Shown here piece by piece: positions 58,131-64,000 of a stretch of DNA of 64,000 nucleotides. Numbering within the stretch: position 1 is the first letter of the stretch; the number at the start of each line of letters is the position of its first letter. This stretch comes from an uncultured Alphaproteobacteria bacterium (GTDB lineage Bacteria > Pseudomonadota > Alphaproteobacteria > UBA8366 > GCA-2717185). Location: positions 50,182-114,181 of the forward strand of contig CALSRA010000024.1 in assembly GCA_943788635.1 (NCBI GenBank). Direction: 5' to 3'. The notes below the pieces were generated by a model that ran no database searches, was not told where the DNA came from, and saw only the letters and a program-made list of their open reading frames with translations. The position numbers and the translations under genes were made by a program.

Positions 58131-59467
58131 CCCTTATCCGCATAAGGGTTACGGCCTTTGCGCAGAAGCAGGCGCAACGGCACCCCCTCCAGATTGAAAT
58201 CCTCACGCAATCCGTTCATCAGGTACCGCATATACGAATCCGGCAATGCATCGGGCCGCGAGGTCCAGAAGGCAAATGTCGGCGGCCGGGACTTGATCTG
58301 CGTCATGTAACGCAATCGAAGACGCCGTCCCGAAACGAGCGGCGGCGGATGCGCCTCCAGCATGAATCCAAGCCATTCATTCAGCTTCGCCGTACTGATC
58401 CGCGTATCCCAGACATCGTAGATCGCAAAGACGCTATCCATCAGGGCGTCGAGGTTACGGCCATTCAAGCCGGAAACCGTCAGAACCGGAACGCCACGCA
58501 CCTGCGGCAGCGACCGTTCCAGGCGGTCCCGCAATTTGGCGAGCGCTTCTTCGCGATTTTCAATCAGGTCCCACTTATTGGCCGCGACGACCAACGCACG
58601 CCCTTCCTCGATCGTTTTCCGGGCAATGGTCAGGTCCTGCTTTTCAAGCATATCCGTGGAATCGAGCAATAGAACGACCACTTGCGCAAACCGGATCGAC
58701 CGCTCCGAATCCGCCCGTGACAGGCGTTCGACCTTTTCCGAGATACGGGACTGGCGCCGAAGACCAGCCGTATCGACCAGTTTCAGCGGGCGCCCCCGAT
58801 ACATATAGTCGACCGTGATGGAATCACGCGTAATGCCAGCTTCCGGTCCGGTCAGTAATCTGTCTTCGCCGATCAGGCGGTTGATAAGGGTCGATTTTCC
58901 GACATTCGGCCGCCCGACGATTGCAAGCTGTAGCGGACGCTCGCCGCGTTCACCGTCTTCCTGCGCCGCCACCGCATCCGCATGCTCGACAAGGGCTGCA
59001 AAAAGCTCCGCCATGCCGTCGCCATGCTCGGCCGAAAGAGGAATAGGCTCGCCAAGTCCCAAAGAGAACGCATCATACAGCCCCCGCTCGCCGACCTTGC
59101 CTTCGCACTTGTTCGCCACAAGCACGACGGGCTTGTCGGTACGCCGCAGCCAGGCAGAAAAATGACTGTCCATCGGGGTGATGCCGGCCCGGGAATCGAT
59201 CATCATGATCGCCAGATCAGCTTCCTCGATTGCCATATCCGTCTGATGGCGCATCCGCGCCTCCAGGCTGTCGTCGAAAGCTTCTTCCAGTCCGGCAGTG
59301 TCAATCACATCGAAAGACAGGTCGCCCAGCGTGGCACTGCCCTCACGACGGTCACGGGTCACCCCCGGCGTGTCGTCGACCAACGCCAACCGCTTGCCCA
59401 CCAGACGGTTGAACAGGGTCGATTTTCCGACATTGGGTCGGCCCACTATTGCTACGGTAAACGCCAT
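58127..59467 (-). CDS. der: Ribosome-assembly GTPase Der (EngA)
   Basis: Essential GTPase with two tandem G domains, involved in 50S maturation. It has 446 residues; the G1 motif GRPNVGKST occurs twice (near residues 8 and 190), each with a DTAGL switch and NKxD-type specificity motif (VANKCE, AANKWD). The C-terminal KH-like domain ends [11 protein letters not shown]. It is in a minus-strand run with the BamB-like and YfgM-like genes, typical of alphaproteobacteria. Confidence 0.96.
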   Translation of the reverse strand: MAFTVAIVGRPNVGKSTLFNRLVGKRLALVDDTPGVTRDRREGSATLGDLSFDVIDTAGLEEAFDDSLEARMRHQTDMAIEEADLAIMMIDSRAGITPMDSHFSAWLRRTDKPVVLVANKCEGKVGERGLYDAFSLGLGEPIPLSAEHGDGMAELFAALVEHADAVAAQEDGERGERPLQLAIVGRPNVGKSTLINRLIGEDRLLTGPEAGITRDSITVDYMYRGRPLKLVDTAGLRRQSRISEKVERLSRADSERSIRFAQVVVLLLDSTDMLEKQDLTIARKTIEEGRALVVAANKWDLIENREEALAKLRDRLERSLPQVRGVPVLTVSGLNGRNLDALMDSVFAIYDVWDTRISTAKLNEWLGFMLEAHPPPLVSGRRLRLRYMTQIKSRPPTFAFWTSRPDALPDSYMRYLMNGLREDFNLEGVPLRLLLRKGRNPYADKG

Positions 59468-59484
59468 CGATTGTTATGCCGCCG

Positions 59485-60804
59485 TTATCGCATGGCGATA
59501 AGATCGCCATCCTCAGTCAGAAAATAGACAGTCCCGCCGGCTACGACCGGCGGGAGATACGCTGCACTGGACAGATCAAGCCGTCCCAGCACCTTACCGG
59601 TATATGGGGACAACGACCATGCTTCACCATGACTTCCTGAAATCAGCAGCCGATCCCCGGCCAGAACAGGCCCGGTCCACTTGATCGGATCGTCCTTGTC
59701 ATCCGCATCTTCGAACTGCGGCAGGTCCCGAACCCAGCGGATTCGGCCACCACGGCGCGTCAGACAGACAACCTGATTTTCATTCGTCAGGACATAGACG
59801 AACTCTCCTGCCACCCAGGGCATATCGACGCCGCCGATGCCCTGCTCCCATGCCCGGGTGCCGGTGCGGATATCGATTGCGGCCATACGGCCCGAATGGC
59901 TTATCGCAAAGGCAAGGCCCTGGTCGATCACCGGCATGCCCCGGATATCAGCCAATGTCGACAATGCGTCCAGACGCCGCGAAGAGGACAGATTATCCGA
60001 CCAGAGCGGTCGCCCGTTCTCCACCTTGAGCGCAAAAATTTCACCCGAGGAATAAGGAACAATCACCGCACCGTTCGCAACGGCCGGGCTTGCGCCACCC
60101 AGCAAGCCTGCCACCTCGGCAAACCCCGAGTGAGTCCAGATCCGTTCCCCCGTATCCGCATTCAGCGCAAAGGCCTGATTGTCGATCGTCACCAAGAATA
60201 CCCGGCCATCGACGACCGTCGGCGCCGCGCGCATTGGGCCTGACAATCGCGTCCGCCACAATTCCTTGCCGGAAGTCGCATCAAGCGCAATGACATCCGC
60301 AAATCCCGTCGATGCGAAAAGCCGGCCGTTTTCATAAGCAAGACCGCCGCCAAACGCTTCATCGTCATCATCGGGAACCGTAAGGTCGTGCTGCCAGTCA
60401 ATATTGCCGTTCAACGCGTTGACCGCTGAAATCTGGGATTCGACGTCCATCGTGTAGACCAGCCCATCGACGATAATCGGTGTCGCCAGCAGGCGCATGG
60501 TCGAATCCGAGCCTTCGCCGATATTGGTCCGCCACGCCGGCGCGATACTGGCCGGGATGGCAATATGCTGCGGGGAATGCGCTGAATTTCCGCCGGATCC
60601 GGTCCAGGAAACCAATGCTGTCGGACGTGGCAGCCTTACCTGCAGGTCAACAATCCGTTGATCGGGTTCAAGTTGCCGGTCGAGGGAAAGCACCGAGATG
60701 CGTTCGCCTGGAATGCGCGGGTCCTCGGTTTCAAACAGACCGCAGCCCCCCAGCGTGAACGTCATCACACCGGCCAGTGCCATATGCGCAATCAATCTTT
60801 TCAT
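59485..60804 (-). CDS. bamB: PQQ-like beta-propeller lipoprotein, BamB-like
   Basis: Likely an outer-membrane protein assembly factor. 439 residues, with a lipobox (TLGGCGLFE, Cys21 of GGCG) and repeating propeller blades of the form GKxLWRTRL, GxRIWTHSG, GxRAWEQGI. The eighth blade closes with VYFLTEDGDLIAMR. Gene order YfgM-like, BamB, Der matches the E. coli yfgM-bamB-der order, which supports the call. Confidence 0.88.
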   Translation of the reverse strand: MKRLIAHMALAGVMTFTLGGCGLFETEDPRIPGERISVLSLDRQLEPDQRIVDLQVRLPRPTALVSWTGSGGNSAHSPQHIAIPASIAPAWRTNIGEGSDSTMRLLATPIIVDGLVYTMDVESQISAVNALNGNIDWQHDLTVPDDDDEAFGGGLAYENGRLFASTGFADVIALDATSGKELWRTRLSGPMRAAPTVVDGRVFLVTIDNQAFALNADTGERIWTHSGFAEVAGLLGGASPAVANGAVIVPYSSGEIFALKVENGRPLWSDNLSSSRRLDALSTLADIRGMPVIDQGLAFAISHSGRMAAIDIRTGTRAWEQGIGGVDMPWVAGEFVYVLTNENQVVCLTRRGGRIRWVRDLPQFEDADDKDDPIKWTGPVLAGDRLLISGSHGEAWSLSPYTGKVLGRLDLSSAAYLPPVVAGGTVYFLTEDGDLIAMR

Positions 60805-60815
60805 GGCGATAAGGT

Positions 60816-61457
60816 TTACGGCGCCAATGTGCGTAAAAGTTCGGCTGCCCGTGCGCGCGCCCCATCAGGGGCTGAGGCATCATCCGCCACCGCCTGGAAC
60901 CGGGTCCGTGCCGACTCATTGTCTCCCTGACGCAGCCCGAGAATTCCAAGATACTCATTCGCGGTATGCCGCCAGGGCCCATCTTCCGCCAATGGCGTCA
61001 GCCGTGCCGACATGGCCGCGGGGTCACCGCTATCAACCTGGGTCATGACAAGCAGCAGGACCGCAAGATCGCGATAGTACTGTTCGATGGTACTATCGTC
61101 GGCAAGCGACTCGTATATGTCCACGGCGGCGGCCATTTCGCCGGCCTCCCGGCGCATTGCGGCTTCCCGAAACCGCGCCAGCATCGAATATCCCGTATTC
61201 GCATCACTGGACAGTTGCGCCATCGCGCCGGCAGCCTGGGAGACATTACCGTCTTCCGCCAAAGCAATTGCCGCGACGAAACGCTCGCTATAGCCCTGCT
61301 GCCGCTTCTCGACGTAATCCTTCCAGCCGATATTTCCCGCAGTACCGGCAACAATCAGTACCAGGACAGCAATCAGATAACGGCCGTAGCGATCCCACAG
61401 CTTTTTGTAGTTTTCCTGCTTTAAGTCTTCGTCGACTTCTTCGAAGATATCCGCCAC
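60816..61457 (-). CDS. YfgM-like membrane-anchored TPR protein
   Basis: 213 residues: a cytoplasmic N-terminal segment (ADIFEEVDEDLKQENYKKLW), one membrane helix near residues 28-47 (YLIAVLVLIVAGTAGNIGW), then helical repeats in the periplasm. E. coli YfgM is a SecYEG-associated protein that works with PpiD in the periplasm; the same role is inferred from order and layout. It starts the operon with bamB and der. Confidence 0.85.
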   Translation of the reverse strand: MADIFEEVDEDLKQENYKKLWDRYGRYLIAVLVLIVAGTAGNIGWKDYVEKRQQGYSERFVAAIALAEDGNVSQAAGAMAQLSSDANTGYSMLARFREAAMRREAGEMAAAVDIYESLADDSTIEQYYRDLAVLLLVMTQVDSGDPAAMSARLTPLAEDGPWRHTANEYLGILGLRQGDNESARTRFQAVADDASAPDGARARAAELLRTLAP

Positions 61458-61792
61458 CGGCGTCTCCTGCCACGTTCAGCCAAGTTTTCACCGAATCGAT
61501 TCGTGTGATCCGGACAATCTCGAAACCTTGCCCTGTTGAACCATTGCGAACAGATTCTCAAGGTCGATACGATACACCGATCCTGATCTGCTCCAGAGGG
61601 AGGCTAACATAGCTTCACGCGGTGTCTTAGGCAAAGCATTCCGCCAAGAGCCGAATAGCGCCGACAATCGCTCGCAAGCTTGCGAAAACCAAGATGATAC
61701 GGCACACTCCACGCATTGCCTCGGGGAAGGTCCGGGGCCCCCTTTACCGGGAGATTCGCTTGGCAGGGACCGGCAGTGTGGAAGATGGCAAC
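61458..61792. other. Gap between YfgM-like gene and lipoprotein gene, no gene supported
   Basis: The 335 bases between divergent genes hold overlapping open frames on both strands but none with family-like sequence. No tRNA fold, repeat or strong promoter was visible to me. Confidence 0.5.
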
Positions 61793-62125
61793 GTGAGAAA
61801 TTTCCACAGGGTGCGACGGCTTGCGGTTTCTCTATCCATCCTGCTGCTGGTGTCATCCTGTGGCGCGGAATCCGTAATCGCGCTTGGCGCTGGATTGGCC
61901 AGTTTTGTCCATACGGATCAGGTTCCGACCGATTACATCGCGGAACGGGCATCCGGTAAACAATGTAACTTGCTGAAATCACTTGAGGATGGTGGACCAC
62001 TGTGTCGAAACACGTTTGAGCGGCGGATCATCGAAAAGCCGATCTACTGCTATCGCACAATCGGAAAACCAACCTGTTACACGACGCCAGATCCCTATGG
62101 AACCGGCGCCACCCAGATACGTTAA
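61793..62125 (+). CDS. Small hypothetical lipoprotein, possibly frameshifted near its end
   Basis: A GTG at 61793 behind GGAAG opens a 110-residue lipoprotein with the signal VSLSILLLVSSCGAES (Cys24). The mature part has several cysteines (QCNLL, LCRN, YCYR, TCYT) and the pattern YCYRTIGKPTCYTTPDP known from small alphaproteobacterial lipoproteins. The frame ends at 62125. In the next frame from about 62095 the sequence continues APPRYVNQKEEDAADRLRNQ to a TGA at 62201 that shares bases with the next ATG, so the native protein may be longer by about 25 residues. Confidence 0.65.
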   Translation: MRNFHRVRRLAVSLSILLLVSSCGAESVIALGAGLASFVHTDQVPTDYIAERASGKQCNLLKSLEDGGPLCRNTFERRIIEKPIYCYRTIGKPTCYTTPDPYGTGATQIR

Positions 62126-62200
62126 CCAGAAGGAAGAAGACGCAGCCGATCGCTTGCGCAACCAAGTGCCCCAACAATTCGGGAAGGAGGCGGAAAACTG

Positions 62201-62545
62201 ATGGCGACACTATTGGACCTGCCAACAGGACGGCAGAAAAAAGCCGGCAAGGGCCGCACATTCTTTAATCGCCAGGAATTGCGACAGTTGCTTGAAGTAT
62301 ACAGCCGCCGCGTCGCAACCGGCGAATGGCGCGATTACGCCATCGACCACAATGGAAGTGCCGCCATCTTTTCGATGTTCCGGCACAGTTATGACGCGCC
62401 GCTGTTTTCCGTTTCAAAGTCGAATGCCGGAAAGGAAAGCAATTACATCGTTTTTCACGGCAAGCAGAAGCTCAAACAAAGCCAGTCGCTCGATACTGTC
62501 CTGAAGGTTTTCGACAGCCCGCTACGCCTTGTTTCGAGACGCTGA
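62201..62545 (+). CDS. DUF2794 protein
   Basis: 114 residues of a small conserved alphaproteobacterial family of unknown function. FFNRQELRQLLEVYSRRVATGEWRDYAID, then NGSAAIFSMFRH and the FHGKQKLKQSQSLDTVLKV segment are characteristic. The ATG follows an AAGGAGGCGG ribosome site. No membrane segment is seen. Confidence 0.85.
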   Translation: MATLLDLPTGRQKKAGKGRTFFNRQELRQLLEVYSRRVATGEWRDYAIDHNGSAAIFSMFRHSYDAPLFSVSKSNAGKESNYIVFHGKQKLKQSQSLDTVLKVFDSPLRLVSRR

Positions 62546-62726
62546 AAACTCACCCGACCGAATTTATTTTTATCGCAAAACGGGTAACATCGGCGCGGCG
62601 ACACGTCGATTTAGCCAGCCTTGCCGATCACGCGGATTTTCGCCACATCAGATGGCTTTGGAAGGCGTATCCGTGCTGATCCAAAAGACAATGATCCGCT
62701 TTATGATCCAGAGGTATCTGGCTAAG

Positions 62727-62814
62727 GATTCAGTGCTTCCCTGGGCGGTTTTCCACAGCTGTCGGCCCGGATTCGAATAGTGAATCAATATACTTAATAA
62801 TGAATCTGCGATTC
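62727..62814. promoter_or_regulatory. Cluster of five GANTC sites upstream of gcrA
   Basis: GANTC, the recognition site of the CcrM methyltransferase, occurs at 62727, 62770, 62782, 62802 and 62810 (GATTC, GATTC, GAATC, GAATC, GATTC), five in 88 bases against about one per 256 by chance. The last two form the inverted repeat GAATC-TGC-GATTC. Confidence 0.7.
62749..62757 (+). promoter_or_regulatory. Perfect DnaA box upstream of gcrA
   Basis: TTTTCCACA fits the TTWTNCACA consensus at every position. It lies about 190 bases before the gcrA start and within the GANTC cluster. In Caulobacter DnaA activates gcrA. Confidence 0.55.
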
Positions 62815-62828
62815 ATGATCATTTCGAC

Positions 62829-62857
62829 TTGAGCCCCACGCCAACACCCAATATAGT
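62829..62857 (+). promoter_or_regulatory. Sigma-70-type promoter of gcrA
   Basis: TTGAGC (-35, four of six) and TATAGT (-10, five of six) are spaced by 17 bases. The expected start near 62864 gives a leader of about 83 bases to the ATG at 62947. Confidence 0.5.
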
Positions 62858-62946
62858 GTCGACTGCACCTCTGTTACACAATATGTATGCCGAATATGAC
62901 GGCATCCCCTGACAGAGCAATTTTGGCAACGTCTTGTGGGGTTACC

Positions 62947-63315
62947 ATGGAATGGAATGCGGAACGAGTTGAGTTACTGAAGGAACTTTGGTCCGAAGGA
63001 CTGTCCGCGCGTCAAATCGCAGAGTCACTCGGCCAGGTCACCCGCAACGCTGTAATCGGCAAAGCGCACCGGCTGGGCCTTTCCACGCGAACGGTTCCCT
63101 CCAAGCCCGTTATCAGCATGTTAAACCCGGTCACGGACCGGGTTTGCCAATGGCCTATTGGCAATCCGGGTGAAAAGGATTTCCATTTTTGCGGGAGTCA
63201 GTCTTCCGCGAATCGACCCTATTGTGAAGAACACTGCATGCAGGCCTATCGTCAGGGCACGGACAGCAAAAGCGACTCCAAGACAGCCAAGGCAGCGGCC
63301 GCCGGCAAACGCTGA
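62947..63315 (+). CDS. gcrA: Cell-cycle regulator GcrA
   Basis: Transcription cofactor that binds methylated GANTC sites and works with sigma-70 in alphaproteobacteria. The start at 62947 gives MEWNAERVELLKELWSEGLS, the family N-terminus, and 122 residues; an in-frame ATG at 62887 would add 20. The N-terminal helix-turn-helix domain includes VTRNAVIGKAHRLGLS. The C-terminus has the RVCQWPIGNPG and HFCGSQSSANRPYCEEHC cysteine-rich segment of the RNA-polymerase-binding domain. Confidence 0.95.
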   Translation: MEWNAERVELLKELWSEGLSARQIAESLGQVTRNAVIGKAHRLGLSTRTVPSKPVISMLNPVTDRVCQWPIGNPGEKDFHFCGSQSSANRPYCEEHCMQAYRQGTDSKSDSKTAKAAAAGKR

Positions 63316-63321
63316 TGCATT

Positions 63322-63364
63322 GATCCGGAGCTTCGTTGCAATGCGTTGAACGAAGCGCCGGATC
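63322..63364. repeat. Long inverted repeat downstream of gcrA
   Basis: GATCCGG, one mismatch, GCTTCGTT pairs with AACGAAGC and CCGGATC around an 11-base loop, a 15-pair stem with a single A.G mismatch. No T-run follows. It may be a terminator without a T-run, a processing site or a dispersed palindrome. Confidence 0.65.
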
Positions 63365-63680
63365 GAAACCGCACGAAAGACTTGAACTGCGCCCGTGATT
63401 GCGGATGTTTTGCCGAATCAGGCGCTGATTTCTGAAAATTTGCATATCTGTTGCGCAGAAACGCAGCAACCGACACTATGTGTCAGTTGCTGTAAGCAGC
63501 CTGAACGTGCCTAACGCTGCGGCTTATTCCCACTCAACCGACATTCCCCAAGTAGAATGCCCTTTCTTGCATGTTGTCGATGTTTTGTGCCCCGAGCAAG
63601 CCGCCTGTACGACTTTCGCTGTTGTTTGGGCACCTGACCCAGGAACTGAGCGCGATTTCTGGTCTCGACAGCTTGGTTAA
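63365..63680. other. Gap between gcrA and the insertion sequence, no gene supported
   Basis: Small hairpins (GACAC-TAT-GTGTC near 63473) are visible, but no reading frame here looks like a real protein. Confidence 0.5.
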
Positions 63681-64000
63681 CCCGGATTTTGTTGTGATCA
63701 ACACCCCTTTGGACGGACCAATCGCGCCGCTTTTCCTCCGATTTTGTTGCTGAGGTCATCATCCTGGAACCGGTGGTGAGCGAAGGCGATGTATGGCTGC
63801 AAGGATGCGAGTGAACAGGTCACAGCTGACCGCGACTTCGGCCAGTTGGAACGTGATGGCCCGAGCATGACGCACCACCCTCGCTCCAGTTTTGATCAGC
63901 CTTGTTTGGAGGCTGGTCAGAGACCAATCAGCCACCTCTTCGGGTAGTTCGGTCCCTTGCAGTAAAACGCCGAGATTGTAGGCCAGTGCATGAAGTTGCA
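63681..64000 (-). mobile_element. 3' end of an IS1380-like insertion sequence, continues past the window
   Basis: The transposase C-terminus (listed separately) and the sequence beyond its stop define the left part of an insertion element. CCCGGATTTTGTTG at 63681, preceded by TTAA, is a plausible terminal repeat, but the other end is out of view. GATTTTGTTG recurs at 63740, between the proposed end and the stop codon. The precise end is inferred. Confidence 0.55.
63759..64000 (-). CDS. IS1380-family transposase, C-terminal fragment
   Basis: The reverse-strand frame reads QLHALAYNLGVLLQGTELPE, then VADWSLTSLQTRLIKTGARVV and RHARAITFQLAEVAV, ending at a stop at 63759-63761. This is the conserved tail of IS1380-type DDE transposases (Tnp_1 superfamily). 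The rest lies beyond the window, so the state of the catalytic residues is unknown. Confidence 0.8.
   Translation of the reverse strand, partial: QLHALAYNLGVLLQGTELPEEVADWSLTSLQTRLIKTGARVVRHARAITFQLAEVAVSCDLFTRILAAIHRLRSPPVPG

Larger units (their letters stand above)
62546..62946 (+). other. gcrA upstream regulatory region
   Basis: This 401-base gap carries no gene I can support. It holds a perfect DnaA box at 62749-62757, five GANTC sites between 62727 and 62814, and a sigma-70-like promoter at 62829-62857, each listed separately. Confidence 0.6.

Noticed and set aside
61488..62000. 170-residue minus-strand frame in the gap before the lipoprotein
   Set aside because: The first half is antisense to the lipoprotein gene; the second half is protein-like in places but not recognised, and no ribosome site was seen.
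62529..62780. 83-residue plus-strand frame between DUF2794 and gcrA
   Set aside because: It starts inside DUF2794 and crosses the GANTC/DnaA box region; no family-like sequence.
1..64000. tRNA, rRNA or CRISPR array
   Set aside because: I scanned the gaps by eye and saw no cloverleaf-like sequence or spaced repeat array; a tRNA search program would be the firm test.

Overview
The window is about 60 percent GC, densely coded chromosome of an alphaproteobacterium, probably Rhodospirillales-like. This rests on gene content and order: pleD and divK as neighbours, a gcrA gene, an hdaA gene, an EipB/DUF1849 gene, a DUF2794 gene, and the blocks lptF-lptG-lptD-surA-pdxA-rsmA, rpsF-rpsR-DUF2232-rplI-dnaB-alr and cvpA-purF. 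Nearly everything is core housekeeping. There is no phage, CRISPR array, tRNA, rRNA or defence island that I can support. One insertion sequence (IS1380-like) enters at the right edge.

Layout. 1-9.7 kb: the 3' part of an enolase-superfamily gene, then dprA, topA and rnr, a broken S41 protease and a Nudix hydrolase. 9.8-12 kb: rpmG and, convergent to it, divK-pleD (cell-cycle phosphorelay and c-di-GMP). 12.1-18 kb: a ROK sugar kinase overlapping dinB, eipB, a 2-hydroxyacid dehydrogenase, a stand-alone diguanylate cyclase behind a textbook sigma-54 promoter, and a SPOR lipoprotein. 18.1-26 kb: aspS, rnd, an M23 peptidase, and ppk-ppx for polyphosphate. 26.1-31.4 kb: a DMT transporter, then a minus-strand run of DUF2066, CDP-alcohol phosphatidyltransferase, AI-2E-type permease, hdaA and an SDR. 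31.4-37 kb: purM-purN, a small membrane protein, ndk, holC, pepA and a family-2 glycosyltransferase. 37.2-44.8 kb: the LPS export and outer-membrane biogenesis operon. 44.8-57.7 kb: gmk and yicC; rpsF to dnaB and alr; mlaEF; radA; cvpA-purF; an SDR. 57.7-61.5 kb: a minus-strand operon of a YfgM-like protein, BamB-like protein, Der and a small lipoprotein. 61.8-64 kb: lipoprotein, DUF2794, gcrA and the IS edge.

The genes cover DNA maintenance (dprA, topA, dinB, radA, dnaB, holC, hdaA), envelope assembly (lptDFG, surA, bamB, mlaEF, eipB, der-associated genes), cell-cycle control (divK, pleD, gcrA, hdaA) and nucleotide synthesis (purF, purM, purN, ndk, gmk).

Two signals stand out. First, the regulatory DNA: a perfect -24/-12 promoter preceded by a tandem 18-bp repeat in front of a diguanylate cyclase; and a dense cluster of GANTC methylation sites with a perfect DnaA box in front of gcrA. 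Second, at least eleven genes, several normally essential, carry frameshifts that are mostly single-base insertions and bunch in a few genes. I think sequencing or assembly error is the likeliest cause, but recent gene decay is not excluded. I did not find a convincing new multi-gene system.
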